Source: Lachnospiraceae bacterium
GTDB lineage: Bacteria; Bacillota; Clostridia; Lachnospirales; Lachnospiraceae
Length of the DNA: 60,344 nucleotides
Assembly: GCA_017449765.1 (NCBI GenBank)
Contig: JAFTFE010000171.1
Span: forward strand, 1 to 60,344
Direction of reading: 5' to 3'
Part shown: piece by piece, positions 35,000 to 43,702 of the stretch
Numbering within the stretch: the stretch's first letter is position 1
How the letters are laid out: the number at the start of each line of letters is the position of its first letter
Made by a program: the position numbers and the translations under genes
The notes under the pieces: generated by a model
What the model saw: only the letters and a program-made list of their open reading frames with translations
Databases searched by the model: none
Told to the model about the DNA's origin: nothing

Positions 35000-35851
35000 T
35001 CAATTATTTTTTACAGTTATATCAAGCCGGTTATACGGTATCTCGATACCATTATTATCAAACTGCAATTTTACTTCTTCTATTATCGCCCATCTGGCAT
35101 TCCAATAATCACTTGCCTTTACCCAACATCGAAAACCTATGATAATGGAATTTTCACCTAATGAACTTACAAAAACATTCACTTCACTTGTCGGCATTCT
35201 GTATGAAGATTCCTCCAATATTCCTGTTATAAGGTCCTTAACAGTTTTTATATCCTGTCTATAGGATATTCCTACAGTTAAATCAAGCATACGTTTACCG
35301 CTTGAAGTAACATTGGTAATCGAATTATTGGTTATATTTCCATTTGGTATTACTATCTGCTTATTATCAAAAGTTCTGAGTTTCGTATAAAAAATATCTA
35401 TTGACTCAACAGTTCCCTCACAGCCCTTATCATTCTCTATAATGTAATCTCCAACTTTGAAAGGCTTCATTATTAGAATCAGCACTCCGCCGGCAAAATT
35501 CGCAAGACTCCCCTGCAAAGCAAGACCTATAGCAAGTCCGGCAGTTCCAAGTATCGTAATAAGCGATGTAACTTGAAAACCTACCATAGCTGCAGCCATA
35601 ATAATTATAACCACATACATCAAAATCTTAATAAGAGACAATAAAAAACCTGATACGCTATAATCAAGCTTACTCTTATCAAAAGCCTTCTTAATAAGTT
35701 TAAGTATCAGCTTGGCTATCTTAAATGCTATAAATAAAAAGATAAGCATCACAAGAATCTGAAAAAGCTTATTCATAAGCCAGTCAGAAAGCTTATCAAG
35801 GTAGTTTTCCAATTTGGAAACCGATATATCTTCTATATCCGACAAAAACAT
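35000..35851 (-). CDS. mscS: MscS-type small mechanosensitive channel
   Basis: 283 residues with three membrane helices (about 27-48, 65-90, 95-125). The pore helix is GTAGLAIGLALQGSLANFAG, the MscS signature, and the beta domain starts with PFKVGDYIIENDKGCEGTVE and IDIFYTKLRTFDNKQIVIPN. It opens under membrane tension to release solutes in osmotic downshift. It lies behind the glgB terminator and before the metal-GTPase genes. Confidence 0.95.
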   Translation of the reverse strand: MFLSDIEDISVSKLENYLDKLSDWLMNKLFQILVMLIFLFIAFKIAKLILKLIKKAFDKSKLDYSVSGFLLSLIKILMYVVIIIMAAAMVGFQVTSLITILGTAGLAIGLALQGSLANFAGGVLILIMKPFKVGDYIIENDKGCEGTVESIDIFYTKLRTFDNKQIVIPNGNITNNSITNVTSSGKRMLDLTVGISYRQDIKTVKDLITGILEESSYRMPTSEVNVFVSSLGENSIIIGFRCWVKASDYWNARWAIIEEVKLQFDNNGIEIPYNRLDITVKNN

Positions 35852-35892
35852 TAATTACACTCCTTTAATTCGGTGTTATTCATCACCCTGCA

Positions 35893-35920
35893 AGTCAAAA
35901 CCCCGCAGCAAGCTACGGGG
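35893..35920 (-). terminator. Terminator after glgB
   Basis: On the minus strand CCCCGTAGC and GCTGCGGGG form a nine-bp stem (one G-U) with a two-base loop, followed by TTTTGACTT. It lies about 80 bases after the glgB stop and before mscS. Confidence 0.8.
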
Positions 35921-36002
35921 AAATATTACTCATTGCTCGCACAAAATAAATTTGCCTCCTAAGTCACGGAACAGCCATGAATAAGTTAATAATTATTGAT
36001 AT

Positions 36003-38210
36003 TTATTTATCAAGCTTTTTCTTGAAAACCGATATTGAAAGCGGAGGAATATTTACTGATATATAATGTTCCTGACCATCACACTCAGCCTTCTTCGCCT
36101 GTTTAACAGTTTTATTATTTCTTCCTTCACCACCGAATTTTGCATTATCACTTGAGAAGATTTCCTGCCATCTTCCACCTGACGGTGTAGCAAGTTTGTA
36201 ACTCTTATGAGCAATAGGTGTAAAGTTACATATTATAACAAGCGCATCATTTGGTTTTTTGCCTTTTCTGATAAATGACAACAAACTTGTATTCGCATTA
36301 TTCGGATTTATCCATTCAAAACCTTCAGGTGAACTGTCAAGTTCATATAAAGCCGGCTCGCTTTCATACAGCTTATTTAATTCCTTAACATATCCCTGCA
36401 TATAAACATGAGCATCAAACTCAAACAATGACCAATCTATCTCTGTGGCCTCATTGAATTCAGAAAACTGCGCAAATTCCTGTCCCATAAATAAAAGTTT
36501 CTTACCCGGATGTGTCATCATATATCCATATGCAACTCTTAAATTCGAGAACTTATCCTCATAGCCTCCCGGCATCTTTTCAATCATTGATCCCTTCTCG
36601 TGTACAACCTCGTCATGAGACAATACAAGAATAAATTTTTCACTATAAGCATACACCATACTGAATGTAAGGTTGTTATGATGATATTTTCTATATAGAG
36701 GATCATATTTTATATATTCAAGGAAGTCGTTCATCCAGCCCATATTCCACTTGTAATCGAATCCAAGTCCACCATCTTCCACAGGGTGCGTCATCATCGG
36801 CCATGCTGTTGACTCCTCAGCTATCATTAAAACTCCCTTATGAAGTTCATGCATCTTCTGATTAAGCTCTTTGACCATATCAATAGCTTCGAGATTTTCA
36901 TTTCCACCATATTTATTAGGCAACCACTCTCCATTGCCTCTTCCATAATCAAGATAAAGCATGGAAGCAACCGCATCCATTCTGATACCGTCTATGTGAT
37001 ATTTCTCTGCCCAATATAATGCATTTGCAATCAGAAAGTTCTTAACTTCGTTCCTGCCATAATTAAATATATACGTTCCCCAATGCGGATGCTCACCACG
37101 TCTTTTATCTTCATGTTCGTAAAGACATGTTCCATCAAATCTTCCAAGCCCATGTTCATCTTTCGGAAAATGCGCCGGAACCCAATCAATTATGACACCT
37201 ATGCCCTTGCTGTGCAGATAATCAACAAAATACATAAAATCAGTAGGCTCACCATATCTTGATGTAGGAGCATAATATCCCGTCACCTGATATCCCCAGG
37301 ACGGATCATACGGATGTTCCATAATCGGCATAAGCTCAACATAATTATAATTCATTTCTTTAAGATAATCTGCCAGTTTATGAGCTATATCCCTATAATT
37401 AAAAAATTCTCTTCCATCATCCGGTCTCTTCCATGCTCCGATATGCATCTCGTATATGGACATAGGTTTCGATGAGGAATCATTTTCTTCTCTTTCTTTA
37501 ATCCATTTTTCGTCCTTCCATTTATATGTTAAATCAACTATCTTCGAAGCATTTGCAGGACGTACCTCACTTGAGAATGCATATGGGTCACTCTTCATAA
37601 AAATGCGACCGGACTTTGCCTGTATTTCATATTTATATATTTCACCGACATATTTACCCGGTATAAATAACTCAAATATACCTGAATAATCAATCTTTCT
37701 CATAGGATGTCGTCTGCCATCCCAATTATTGAAATTGCCGACTACCGATACTCTGTCTGCATTAGGTGCCCAGACCGCAAATAAAACTCCCTCGACACCG
37801 TCAACCACCATAGGATGAGCACCCATTTTCTCAAAAATGTTATAATGCTCACCTTCATTAAATAAACTGACATCAATCGGGTCGATAACAGAGTCAAATA
37901 TATACGGGTCGATATAAGTTATCTCCTGACCGTCATTGAACTTGACTTCAAGTTTATAATCAAAACTCTTTTTATCTTTAATTACAACCGAATAAAAACC
38001 TTCAACTCTGTCCGATACCAATGTATATTTTTTCTTAGTTGACACATCTATTGCACTTACAACCTTGGCATCCGGCAGAAAAGCATTGATATAAACATCA
38101 TCTATACATTCGTGCATTCCAAGTATATGATGAGGATTGTTGTGAATTCCCTTCTTAAGAGCGTCCACTTCCATCCAGTTTATAGCAAATACTGTTTTTC
38201 TTTTGGACAT
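36003..38210 (-). CDS. glgB: 1,4-alpha-glucan branching enzyme
   Basis: 735 residues. There are two N-terminal carbohydrate-binding regions (the second includes VLFAVWAPNADRVSVVGNFN and WDGRRHPM), then the GH13 barrel: ELMPIMEHPYDPSWGYQVTG, the nucleophile region GIRMDAVASMLYLDYGR, the acid AEESTAWP, and VLSHDEVVHEKGSM. It introduces alpha-1,6 branches in glycogen. Length matches the family. No other glg genes are in view, so glycogen synthase must lie elsewhere. Confidence 0.97.
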   Translation of the reverse strand: MSKRKTVFAINWMEVDALKKGIHNNPHHILGMHECIDDVYINAFLPDAKVVSAIDVSTKKKYTLVSDRVEGFYSVVIKDKKSFDYKLEVKFNDGQEITYIDPYIFDSVIDPIDVSLFNEGEHYNIFEKMGAHPMVVDGVEGVLFAVWAPNADRVSVVGNFNNWDGRRHPMRKIDYSGIFELFIPGKYVGEIYKYEIQAKSGRIFMKSDPYAFSSEVRPANASKIVDLTYKWKDEKWIKEREENDSSSKPMSIYEMHIGAWKRPDDGREFFNYRDIAHKLADYLKEMNYNYVELMPIMEHPYDPSWGYQVTGYYAPTSRYGEPTDFMYFVDYLHSKGIGVIIDWVPAHFPKDEHGLGRFDGTCLYEHEDKRRGEHPHWGTYIFNYGRNEVKNFLIANALYWAEKYHIDGIRMDAVASMLYLDYGRGNGEWLPNKYGGNENLEAIDMVKELNQKMHELHKGVLMIAEESTAWPMMTHPVEDGGLGFDYKWNMGWMNDFLEYIKYDPLYRKYHHNNLTFSMVYAYSEKFILVLSHDEVVHEKGSMIEKMPGGYEDKFSNLRVAYGYMMTHPGKKLLFMGQEFAQFSEFNEATEIDWSLFEFDAHVYMQGYVKELNKLYESEPALYELDSSPEGFEWINPNNANTSLLSFIRKGKKPNDALVIICNFTPIAHKSYKLATPSGGRWQEIFSSDNAKFGGEGRNNKTVKQAKKAECDGQEHYISVNIPPLSISVFKKKLDK

Positions 38211-38228
38211 ATACTACTTCCCCACTTT

Positions 38229-39458
38229 CTACAGTTTGTGAATAAATATTCCGCTTCTTAATTTTGGCTCAAACCATGTAGATTTAGGCGGCATCAACAA
38301 ATTTGCATCCGCAACCGAAAATAATTCATCAATCGACGTTGGGTACATAGAAAATGCAATCTCCATATCTGAATCTGCTCGTTTTTCGAGTTCTTCAAGA
38401 CCTCTTATTCCACCTACAAAATCAATCCTTTTATCAACTCTCGGGTCATCAATTCCAAGAATAGGTTTAAGTAAATTATTTTGTAATATTGACACATCCA
38501 ATCCATCCACGGGATCAGATGATTTAATATTCTCTTTTGCAGTAAGCTTATACCAGTTTTTACCTAAATACATTCCATAGGTATATTTCTCAGAAGGCAT
38601 AAACTTATCGCTTACTTTTTCAATCTCAAAAGATTCCTTAATCTTATCTAAAAACTCTGTTTCAGAATAACCATTCAAATCCTTAACAACTCTGTTGTAA
38701 GGAAGTATCTTTAGCTGATTATGCGGGAATAAAACCGACAGAAAATAATCCGATTCCCTGTATGAAACATCCGGATTTTCCTTTCTTCTTTTTATCCCGA
38801 CTTTTACCGCAGATGCCGCTCTGTGATGTCCATCCGCAATATAAATATCCGACAGATTATTAAATTCATTTTTTATTGTATCTATATCTTCTTTATTATC
38901 TATAATCCATACATTATGACCTATACCATCCTCCGATATAAATGAATATAAAGGAGCACCGGCTTTAACCTTATTAACTACTGCATCTATATTCTCCTGT
39001 GCACGATAAGCAAGGAATATAGGTCCGGTCTGTGCATTACAGGTGTCAACATGAGTTATCCTGTCGACTTCTTTCTCTTCACGGGTATTCTCATGTTTCT
39101 TAATAACACCATTAATATAATCATCGATAGATGCACATGCAACAATACCGGTCTGATGTCTTCCGTCCATAATAAGCTCATAGATATAGTATACTTCTTC
39201 TTTATCTAATACATATTCGCCATCCTCAATCATCTTATCGAGTAATTCCTTAGCCTTGGCATATACAGCCGGTGAATACATATCAAAATCATCATCGAAA
39301 GAAGTCTCTGCCCTGTCGATCTTTAAGAATGACAAAGGATTTTTACTTACAACATCTTTAGCTTCTCTACGATTATATACATCATAGGGAAGCGCCGCTA
39401 CCTTGTCAACTATATCTTTTCTTGGTCTGTATGCTGAAAACGCTTTAATAACTGCCAT
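38229..39458 (-). CDS. DUF1015 family protein
   Basis: 409 residues, beginning MAVIKAFSAYRPRKDIVDKV and with AALPYDVYNRREAK, IADGHHRAASA, and a C-terminal VGGIRGLEELEKRAD, typical of the DUF1015 family. The IADGHHR motif recalls ParB-like nucleotide-handling enzymes (SbnI-like kinases), and a free-serine kinase role has been shown for related proteins in other organisms. Its neighbour is a P-loop kinase nine bases downstream. Serine biosynthesis genes lie nearby but on a separate unit. Confidence 0.82.
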   Translation of the reverse strand: MAVIKAFSAYRPRKDIVDKVAALPYDVYNRREAKDVVSKNPLSFLKIDRAETSFDDDFDMYSPAVYAKAKELLDKMIEDGEYVLDKEEVYYIYELIMDGRHQTGIVACASIDDYINGVIKKHENTREEKEVDRITHVDTCNAQTGPIFLAYRAQENIDAVVNKVKAGAPLYSFISEDGIGHNVWIIDNKEDIDTIKNEFNNLSDIYIADGHHRAASAVKVGIKRRKENPDVSYRESDYFLSVLFPHNQLKILPYNRVVKDLNGYSETEFLDKIKESFEIEKVSDKFMPSEKYTYGMYLGKNWYKLTAKENIKSSDPVDGLDVSILQNNLLKPILGIDDPRVDKRIDFVGGIRGLEELEKRADSDMEIAFSMYPTSIDELFSVADANLLMPPKSTWFEPKLRSGIFIHKL

Positions 39459-39466
39459 AATATCTT

Positions 39467-40033
39467 CTATCCTCTGATTGCCTTAACAGCCTCATCTATT
39501 GATCTCTTATAATCTTCTTCTGAATTATTATTAAATACAAATAACTCAGGAATATTACTTGGCTTTTGGAAATTCTGAGTTGCAACATACTCATCCCAAT
39601 GCTCAAGTTTCCACACATCTCTGTCGGAACCACGCTTAATCATCCTCTGATGAGCAACTTCAACATCAGTATGTACCCATACAACAAAAAGCTCTGCACC
39701 TTTTTCTGCAAGCTTATGTCTTAGCCTGTCAAGATAATCATCATCTCTTATCTCTTCAGTAAAAGGAGCGTTTATAAGTACAGTATCATTATAATCCAAT
39801 GCTTCAAATGCAATATCAAGTACAGCGTAATACTCATAATCCCTGATTTCTCTCTGGAAGAAATCTGATGAACGATTATATTCCTCACCGGCAACCTTGA
39901 ATATCTGTTTTGATAAAACTATAAGGGTATCCTTATCAAGATACACACAATTTGTAAGAGCCTTGGCAAGCTTTTTTGATATAAAAGTCTTACCGCAGGC
40001 AGGCGGTGAAGTAACTAATATTAACTTCTTCAT
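39467..40033 (-). CDS. P-loop AAA-type nucleotide kinase
   Basis: 188 residues. Walker A SPPACGKTFISKKLA is near the N-terminus and a lid-like arginine segment HQRMIKRGSDRDVWK follows near residue 135, as in small-molecule or gluconate/shikimate kinase-like AAA_33 proteins. The substrate is unknown. It lies nine bases from the DUF1015 gene, so the pair may act on a shared substrate. Confidence 0.75.
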   Translation of the reverse strand: MKKLILVTSPPACGKTFISKKLAKALTNCVYLDKDTLIVLSKQIFKVAGEEYNRSSDFFQREIRDYEYYAVLDIAFEALDYNDTVLINAPFTEEIRDDDYLDRLRHKLAEKGAELFVVWVHTDVEVAHQRMIKRGSDRDVWKLEHWDEYVATQNFQKPSNIPELFVFNNNSEEDYKRSIDEAVKAIRG

Positions 40034-40136
40034 ATTCTTGTGCCTCCAAATTTAAAAATATTCCACTAAAATACTATTATTTTATCACAAAAGTTCGCCT
40101 TAAACAACCATAAATGATAAAAGTTTTTCATTTATA

Positions 40137-40847
40137 CTATCCGATATTATTTACAATACCGACAGAAATATAATTATCGATTATCGCAGCAAGGTCGCTT
40201 CCTTTTTCCGCCTCCCAGATTCTTTTTGGAATAATGTTATATTCATATACTCCATCTTTTACAATCTCTTCAGAATATCCATCATCATAAAAGGTGTCCG
40301 TTGAAACCTTGCAATCTCTTTTAATACCTTTACAATCCTCTGATTTGCATGCAGGAAAATTAACATTCCAAATCTTATTTACACCCAAAGGTTTATTTAT
40401 AAATTCTTCAATTATCCCGTCAAGATATTTATCTACAACCTCCCCGTATTCATATGAGCCTTGTGAAACAGCTATAGCATGAATGCCAAACAACGAAGCT
40501 TCCATAGCTGCTGCAACAGTTCCCGAATATTGAATGTCCCTTGAAATATTATATCCGTCGTTAATACCGGCAAGCATTACATCAATTTTTCCCTCCAAAA
40601 AACCTGCAAAACAAACACGCGCAGTATCTGCAGGCGTACCGTTGCATTTATATGCACTGACCCCTTCAACCGGAAATTCACACCTTGAGATTCTTATCGG
40701 CTTTCCATATGTCATAGAATGCGATATACAGCTTCTTTGTCCATCAGGAGCCACAACCCAGACATTTCCGAACTTTTTTGCAGCCTTCGCAAGCTTAGCA
40801 ATACCTACAGAATCAATTCCGTCATCATTTGTTATTAAAATATTCAT
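40137..40847 (-). CDS. surE: 5'/3'-nucleotidase SurE
   Basis: 236 residues. The metal-binding N-terminus reads ILITNDDGIDSVGI, followed by VVAPDGQRSCISHSMTY, CNGTPADTARVC and INDGYNISRDIQYSGTVAAA. SurE removes phosphate from nucleoside monophosphates in stress and stationary phase. GAGGTAAG precedes the ATG. Confidence 0.95.
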   Translation of the reverse strand: MNILITNDDGIDSVGIAKLAKAAKKFGNVWVVAPDGQRSCISHSMTYGKPIRISRCEFPVEGVSAYKCNGTPADTARVCFAGFLEGKIDVMLAGINDGYNISRDIQYSGTVAAAMEASLFGIHAIAVSQGSYEYGEVVDKYLDGIIEEFINKPLGVNKIWNVNFPACKSEDCKGIKRDCKVSTDTFYDDGYSEEIVKDGVYEYNIIPKRIWEAEKGSDLAAIIDNYISVGIVNNIG

Positions 40848-40893
40848 ATATACTTACCTCAATAGATTTATTAAAACTATAATCATCTGATAT

Positions 40894-41289
40894 TTAACAA
40901 AAAATAAAATTATCCTCAAACAAAACCGCACCAAAGCCAAGCTCTTTTGCCTTCTTCAAAGAATAATCCAGCAAGATTTTACCATAACCTTTACGCTTTA
41001 GTTCCGGAATAATTCCTATTGGTCCCATCGTAAGAACATCAATCTTTCTTCCGTCATCCGAATCAATAACAGTACTCATAAACATATTTTGTCCAATCAG
41101 CCTGCCATCCTTTTCCATAACAAAATCAAGTTCCGTAACAAACGCCGGATCATCCCGTAACACATGAATCACATAATGCTCACTGCACCCCGGACGATAC
41201 ACATTCCAAAAAGATTCCCTGACCAGTTTTTCAACTTCTCTGTAATCCTTCTTTTCTTCCAAACGAATTATGTAGTCATTTTTATTCAT
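40894..41289 (-). pseudogene. GNAT acetyltransferase, truncated at the C-terminus
   Basis: 131 residues. The acetyl-CoA loop region is visible (MGPIGIIPELKRKGYGKILL). The protein stops in FGAVLFEDNFIFC, where relatives continue with about 40 further residues that build the last strand and cap. The bases after the point of truncation are unrelated and AT-rich. It has a good start (GGGAG upstream), so it may be expressed, but probably without activity. Confidence in GNAT family is high; in pseudogene status moderate. Confidence 0.7.
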
Positions 41290-41491
41290 TATTTATTCTC
41301 CCGAAAAACTTACGACCTTAAGTTGCTATATAGCGGAAGGTTTGTTTTGACTGTCAGCAAACCTCCCGGTTATGCCACAGTCTCCGTTGTGTTGTACTTT
41401 CTCAAACAGCACTCTCCTTAAAATAAAATTTATAATCAAGCCTATAACAGACCAAGATTATGAACAAAAGCTATAATGTCGGGATAAGGTA
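41290..41491. other. Intergenic stretch with a short hairpin
   Basis: A near-perfect ten-base inverted repeat (GGAAGGTTTG at 41335-41344 and CAAACCTCCC at 41358-41367) lies next to a small GCTATATAGC palindrome (41325-41334). No T run follows on either strand. No gene is visible. It belongs to the repeat-rich stretch between surE and asd. Confidence 0.4.
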
Positions 41492-41917
41492 TCATTCCTT
41501 TGATGAAAGAAGTTTTTTTAATCGGTCTATCTCTGCCTTTTGATTGTCTATAATCGCCTGACTTTCGGCACGACCTTTTTCTATTCCTTTTTCTATTCCT
41601 TTTTCAAATCCCTCATCGTATCCTTCTTCACGAATTGACTTTTTATATAATTCCTCATCAAATTCAAATATGCTCATTGATATCACCTCAGCCTTATTTG
41701 CTAACAGGAAGTCCTTCAATATATCATGCTTTATACAGTAGTCTATTGCAAACGGTACAGCTTCTTCAAGAGAATGACTCTTTAAGTAATCATGTACCAC
41801 ATCAACGTACTGCATATATTGAAATAATGTAGGACATTTTCTTTTTACTTCCTCATTATAGCCCTTATTTATATTTAATTGCAATACCTTTAACTCAAGA
41901 AAAAATGTGCAGACCAA
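41492..41917 (-). pseudogene. Remnant of an Rpn/PD-(D/E)XK nuclease family transposase-like protein
   Basis: The frame codes for the C-terminal half only: ELKVLQLNINKGYNEEVKRK, LEEAVPFAIDYCIKHDIL, DFLLANKAEVISMSIFEFD, then the Gly/Lys-rich tail GFEKGIEKGIEKGRAE typical of the family. The N-terminal nuclease domain with its catalytic residues is absent. The first residues come from the neighbouring 53-bp repeat, and no ribosome site is present. Rpn proteins are recombination-promoting nucleases with mobile habits; this one is decayed. Confidence 0.78.
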
Positions 41918-42165
41918 ATCTGCATTTATCCTTGTTTAGTCCGTATGACTCTCAAAAATATACAGACTAAATCTGCACTTATCCCTGTTTAGTCCGTATA
42001 ACTTCCAAAAATATACAGACTAAATCTGCACTTATCCTTGTTTAGTCCGTACAACTTTCAAAAATATACGGACTAAATCCGCGCCTACCTCTGTTTAGTC
42101 TGTACAGCTTTTAAAAATATACAGACCAAATCTTCACACTGCCCAATTTAGTCTGTATCGCTCTA
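41901..42165. repeat. Five-unit 53-bp tandem array, each unit an inverted repeat
   Basis: Units start at 41901, 41954, 42007, 42060 and 42113, each exactly 53 bases and beginning AAAAATATAC (AAAAATGTGC in the first). Each has a left arm like TACAGACTAAAT and a right arm like TTTAGTCCGTA around a ~16-base middle, so each can fold into a hairpin. Units 2 and 3 are nearly identical; unit 5 has drifted most. Base changes in arms are partly matched (GGACTAAA in unit 4). There is no direct-repeat/unique-spacer pattern, so this is not CRISPR. Confidence 0.88.
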
Positions 42166-42233
42166 TAAAAAGTTCGAACCCATGTAATATTTGGATCAAA
42201 AAACTATCTGATGTATTTTCATACGCGAAGTGT

Positions 42234-42513
42234 GTCGGTTATATAGAGGTGTAACTGCCTGCTAAATCACATTAAATGGGCGCTAAGTCGTATATAGGTC
42301 TTTTAAAGGACCGTATTGAGACGTGGCTACTTAATGAAAAATAAAAAGATATGACATACTTGCATTTATAAAGATGTATGTCATATCTTTTTATTTTGAA
42401 TTTAGTAGGCTTACGTCGAAATCCGAGTGAGAACGTGTCCCTTTGAAGACCTATATACGACAAGCCCCTTCAGTAAGTCTAATCAGGCAGTTATACCAAT
42501 CAATATAACCGAC
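42234..42513. repeat. 280-bp nested inverted repeat (MITE-like or structured RNA element)
   Basis: Four blocks on the left recur in reverse complement and in mirrored order on the right: GTCGGTTATAT (42234/42503), TAACTGCCTG (42252/42484), GTCGTATATAGGTCTT (42287/42446) and a perfect 22-bp block (42338-42359/42376-42397) around a 16-base loop. The stretches between blocks are similar but not identical. The central stem is flanked by A and T runs and may end asd transcripts. There is no coding potential and no clear target-site duplication. Confidence 0.85.
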
Positions 42514-42525
42514 CAACTCACATAT

Positions 42526-43611
42526 TTATTTCTTAGTTATATATCCCTGTGCTTTAAGAAGCTCAGCGCAAAGCACTGCTCCGCCTGCGGCACCTCTTAC
42601 GGTATTGTGGGATAAGCCTACAAACTTCCAATCGTAGATTGAATCCTCACGAATACGTCCTACAGACACACCCATACCGTTTTCATAATCCACATCAAGA
42701 GATACCTGAGGTCTGTTATCCTCCTCAAGATACTGGATGAACTGCTTTGGCGCACTCGGAAGCTCAAGCTCCTGTGGAACACCCTTGAACTCTACCAACT
42801 TTTGGATAAGCTGTTCCTTGGTAGGATTCTTCTTAAACTTAACAAAAACCGCTGCAGTATGTCCGTTAAGAACAGGAACTCTTATACACTGGCAGGTAAT
42901 CTTTGGTGACTCTGCAGGAACGATAACTCCGTCCTTGATTTCACCCCAGATTCTTAATGGCTCCTTCTCAGACTTTTCTTCCTCACCACCGATGTATGGA
43001 ATGATATTTCCAACCATCTCCGGCCAATCCGCAAAGGTTTTACCCGCACCGGAAATAGCCTGATAAGTCGTAGCAACAACCTCGTATGGCTCAAATTCCT
43101 TCCAAGCAGTAAGAACAGGTGCATAACTTTGAATTGAACAGTTAGGCTTAACCGCTACAAAGCCTCTTGTAGTACCGAGTCTCTTCTTCTGGAACTCAAT
43201 AACCTTCATGTGCTCAGGATTAATCTCAGGCACTACCATAGGAACATCAGGCGTCCATCTGTGTGCACTGTTGTTGGATACAACAGGAGTCTCAGTCTTT
43301 GCATAAGCTTCCTCGATAGCCTTTATCTCATCCTTAGACATATCTACTGCACTGAATACAAAGTCAACAGTCTTTGCAACCTCTTCAACCTCATTTACAT
43401 TATGAACAATAATATTCTTGACAGCCTCCGGCATAGGAGTATCCATCTTCCATCTTCCACCTACTGCCTCTTCATAGGTCTTTCCGGCACTTCTCGGGCT
43501 GGCTGCTATAGTTACAACCTCAAACCAAGGATGATTCTCAAGAAGAGAAATAAATCTCTGACCTACCATACCCGTACCGCCAAGTATACCAACCTTTAAT
43601 TTTTCGCTCAT
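42526..43611 (-). CDS. asd: Aspartate-semialdehyde dehydrogenase
   Basis: 361 residues. The NADP-binding N-terminus is VGILGGTGMVGQRFISLL, and the catalytic Cys 158 lies in VKPNCSIQSYAP. The presence of NNSAHRW and the longer length place it with the archaeal/fungal-type Asd subgroup. It makes aspartate semialdehyde for Lys, Thr, Met and cell wall precursors. It ends beside the 280-bp inverted repeat. Confidence 0.95.
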   Translation of the reverse strand: MSEKLKVGILGGTGMVGQRFISLLENHPWFEVVTIAASPRSAGKTYEEAVGGRWKMDTPMPEAVKNIIVHNVNEVEEVAKTVDFVFSAVDMSKDEIKAIEEAYAKTETPVVSNNSAHRWTPDVPMVVPEINPEHMKVIEFQKKRLGTTRGFVAVKPNCSIQSYAPVLTAWKEFEPYEVVATTYQAISGAGKTFADWPEMVGNIIPYIGGEEEKSEKEPLRIWGEIKDGVIVPAESPKITCQCIRVPVLNGHTAAVFVKFKKNPTKEQLIQKLVEFKGVPQELELPSAPKQFIQYLEEDNRPQVSLDVDYENGMGVSVGRIREDSIYDWKFVGLSHNTVRGAAGGAVLCAELLKAQGYITKK

Positions 43612-43702
43612 ATCTCATTCCTTCTTTCTGACTACGCATGGATTTCGATTGTGATATAACTCAATCCTTAATTATTTAAAAAGATAAGTTCATTGTCATT
43701 CG

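Noticed and set aside
35921-36002. Leader peptide with AGGAGG before the hairpin upstream of mscS
   Set aside because: The frame is only nine codons from a GTG 12 bases away, and the hairpin is well explained as the glgB terminator.
41901-42165. CRISPR array
   Set aside because: The 53-base units are contiguous and similar along their whole length; there are no unique spacers and no cas genes.
42272-42463. 63-residue frame within the 280-bp inverted repeat
   Set aside because: It runs through the palindromic stem, has no ribosome site and no recognisable protein features.
42234-42513. Insertion sequence
   Set aside because: The inverted repeat encloses no transposase frame and has no clear target duplication; at most it is a non-autonomous element.
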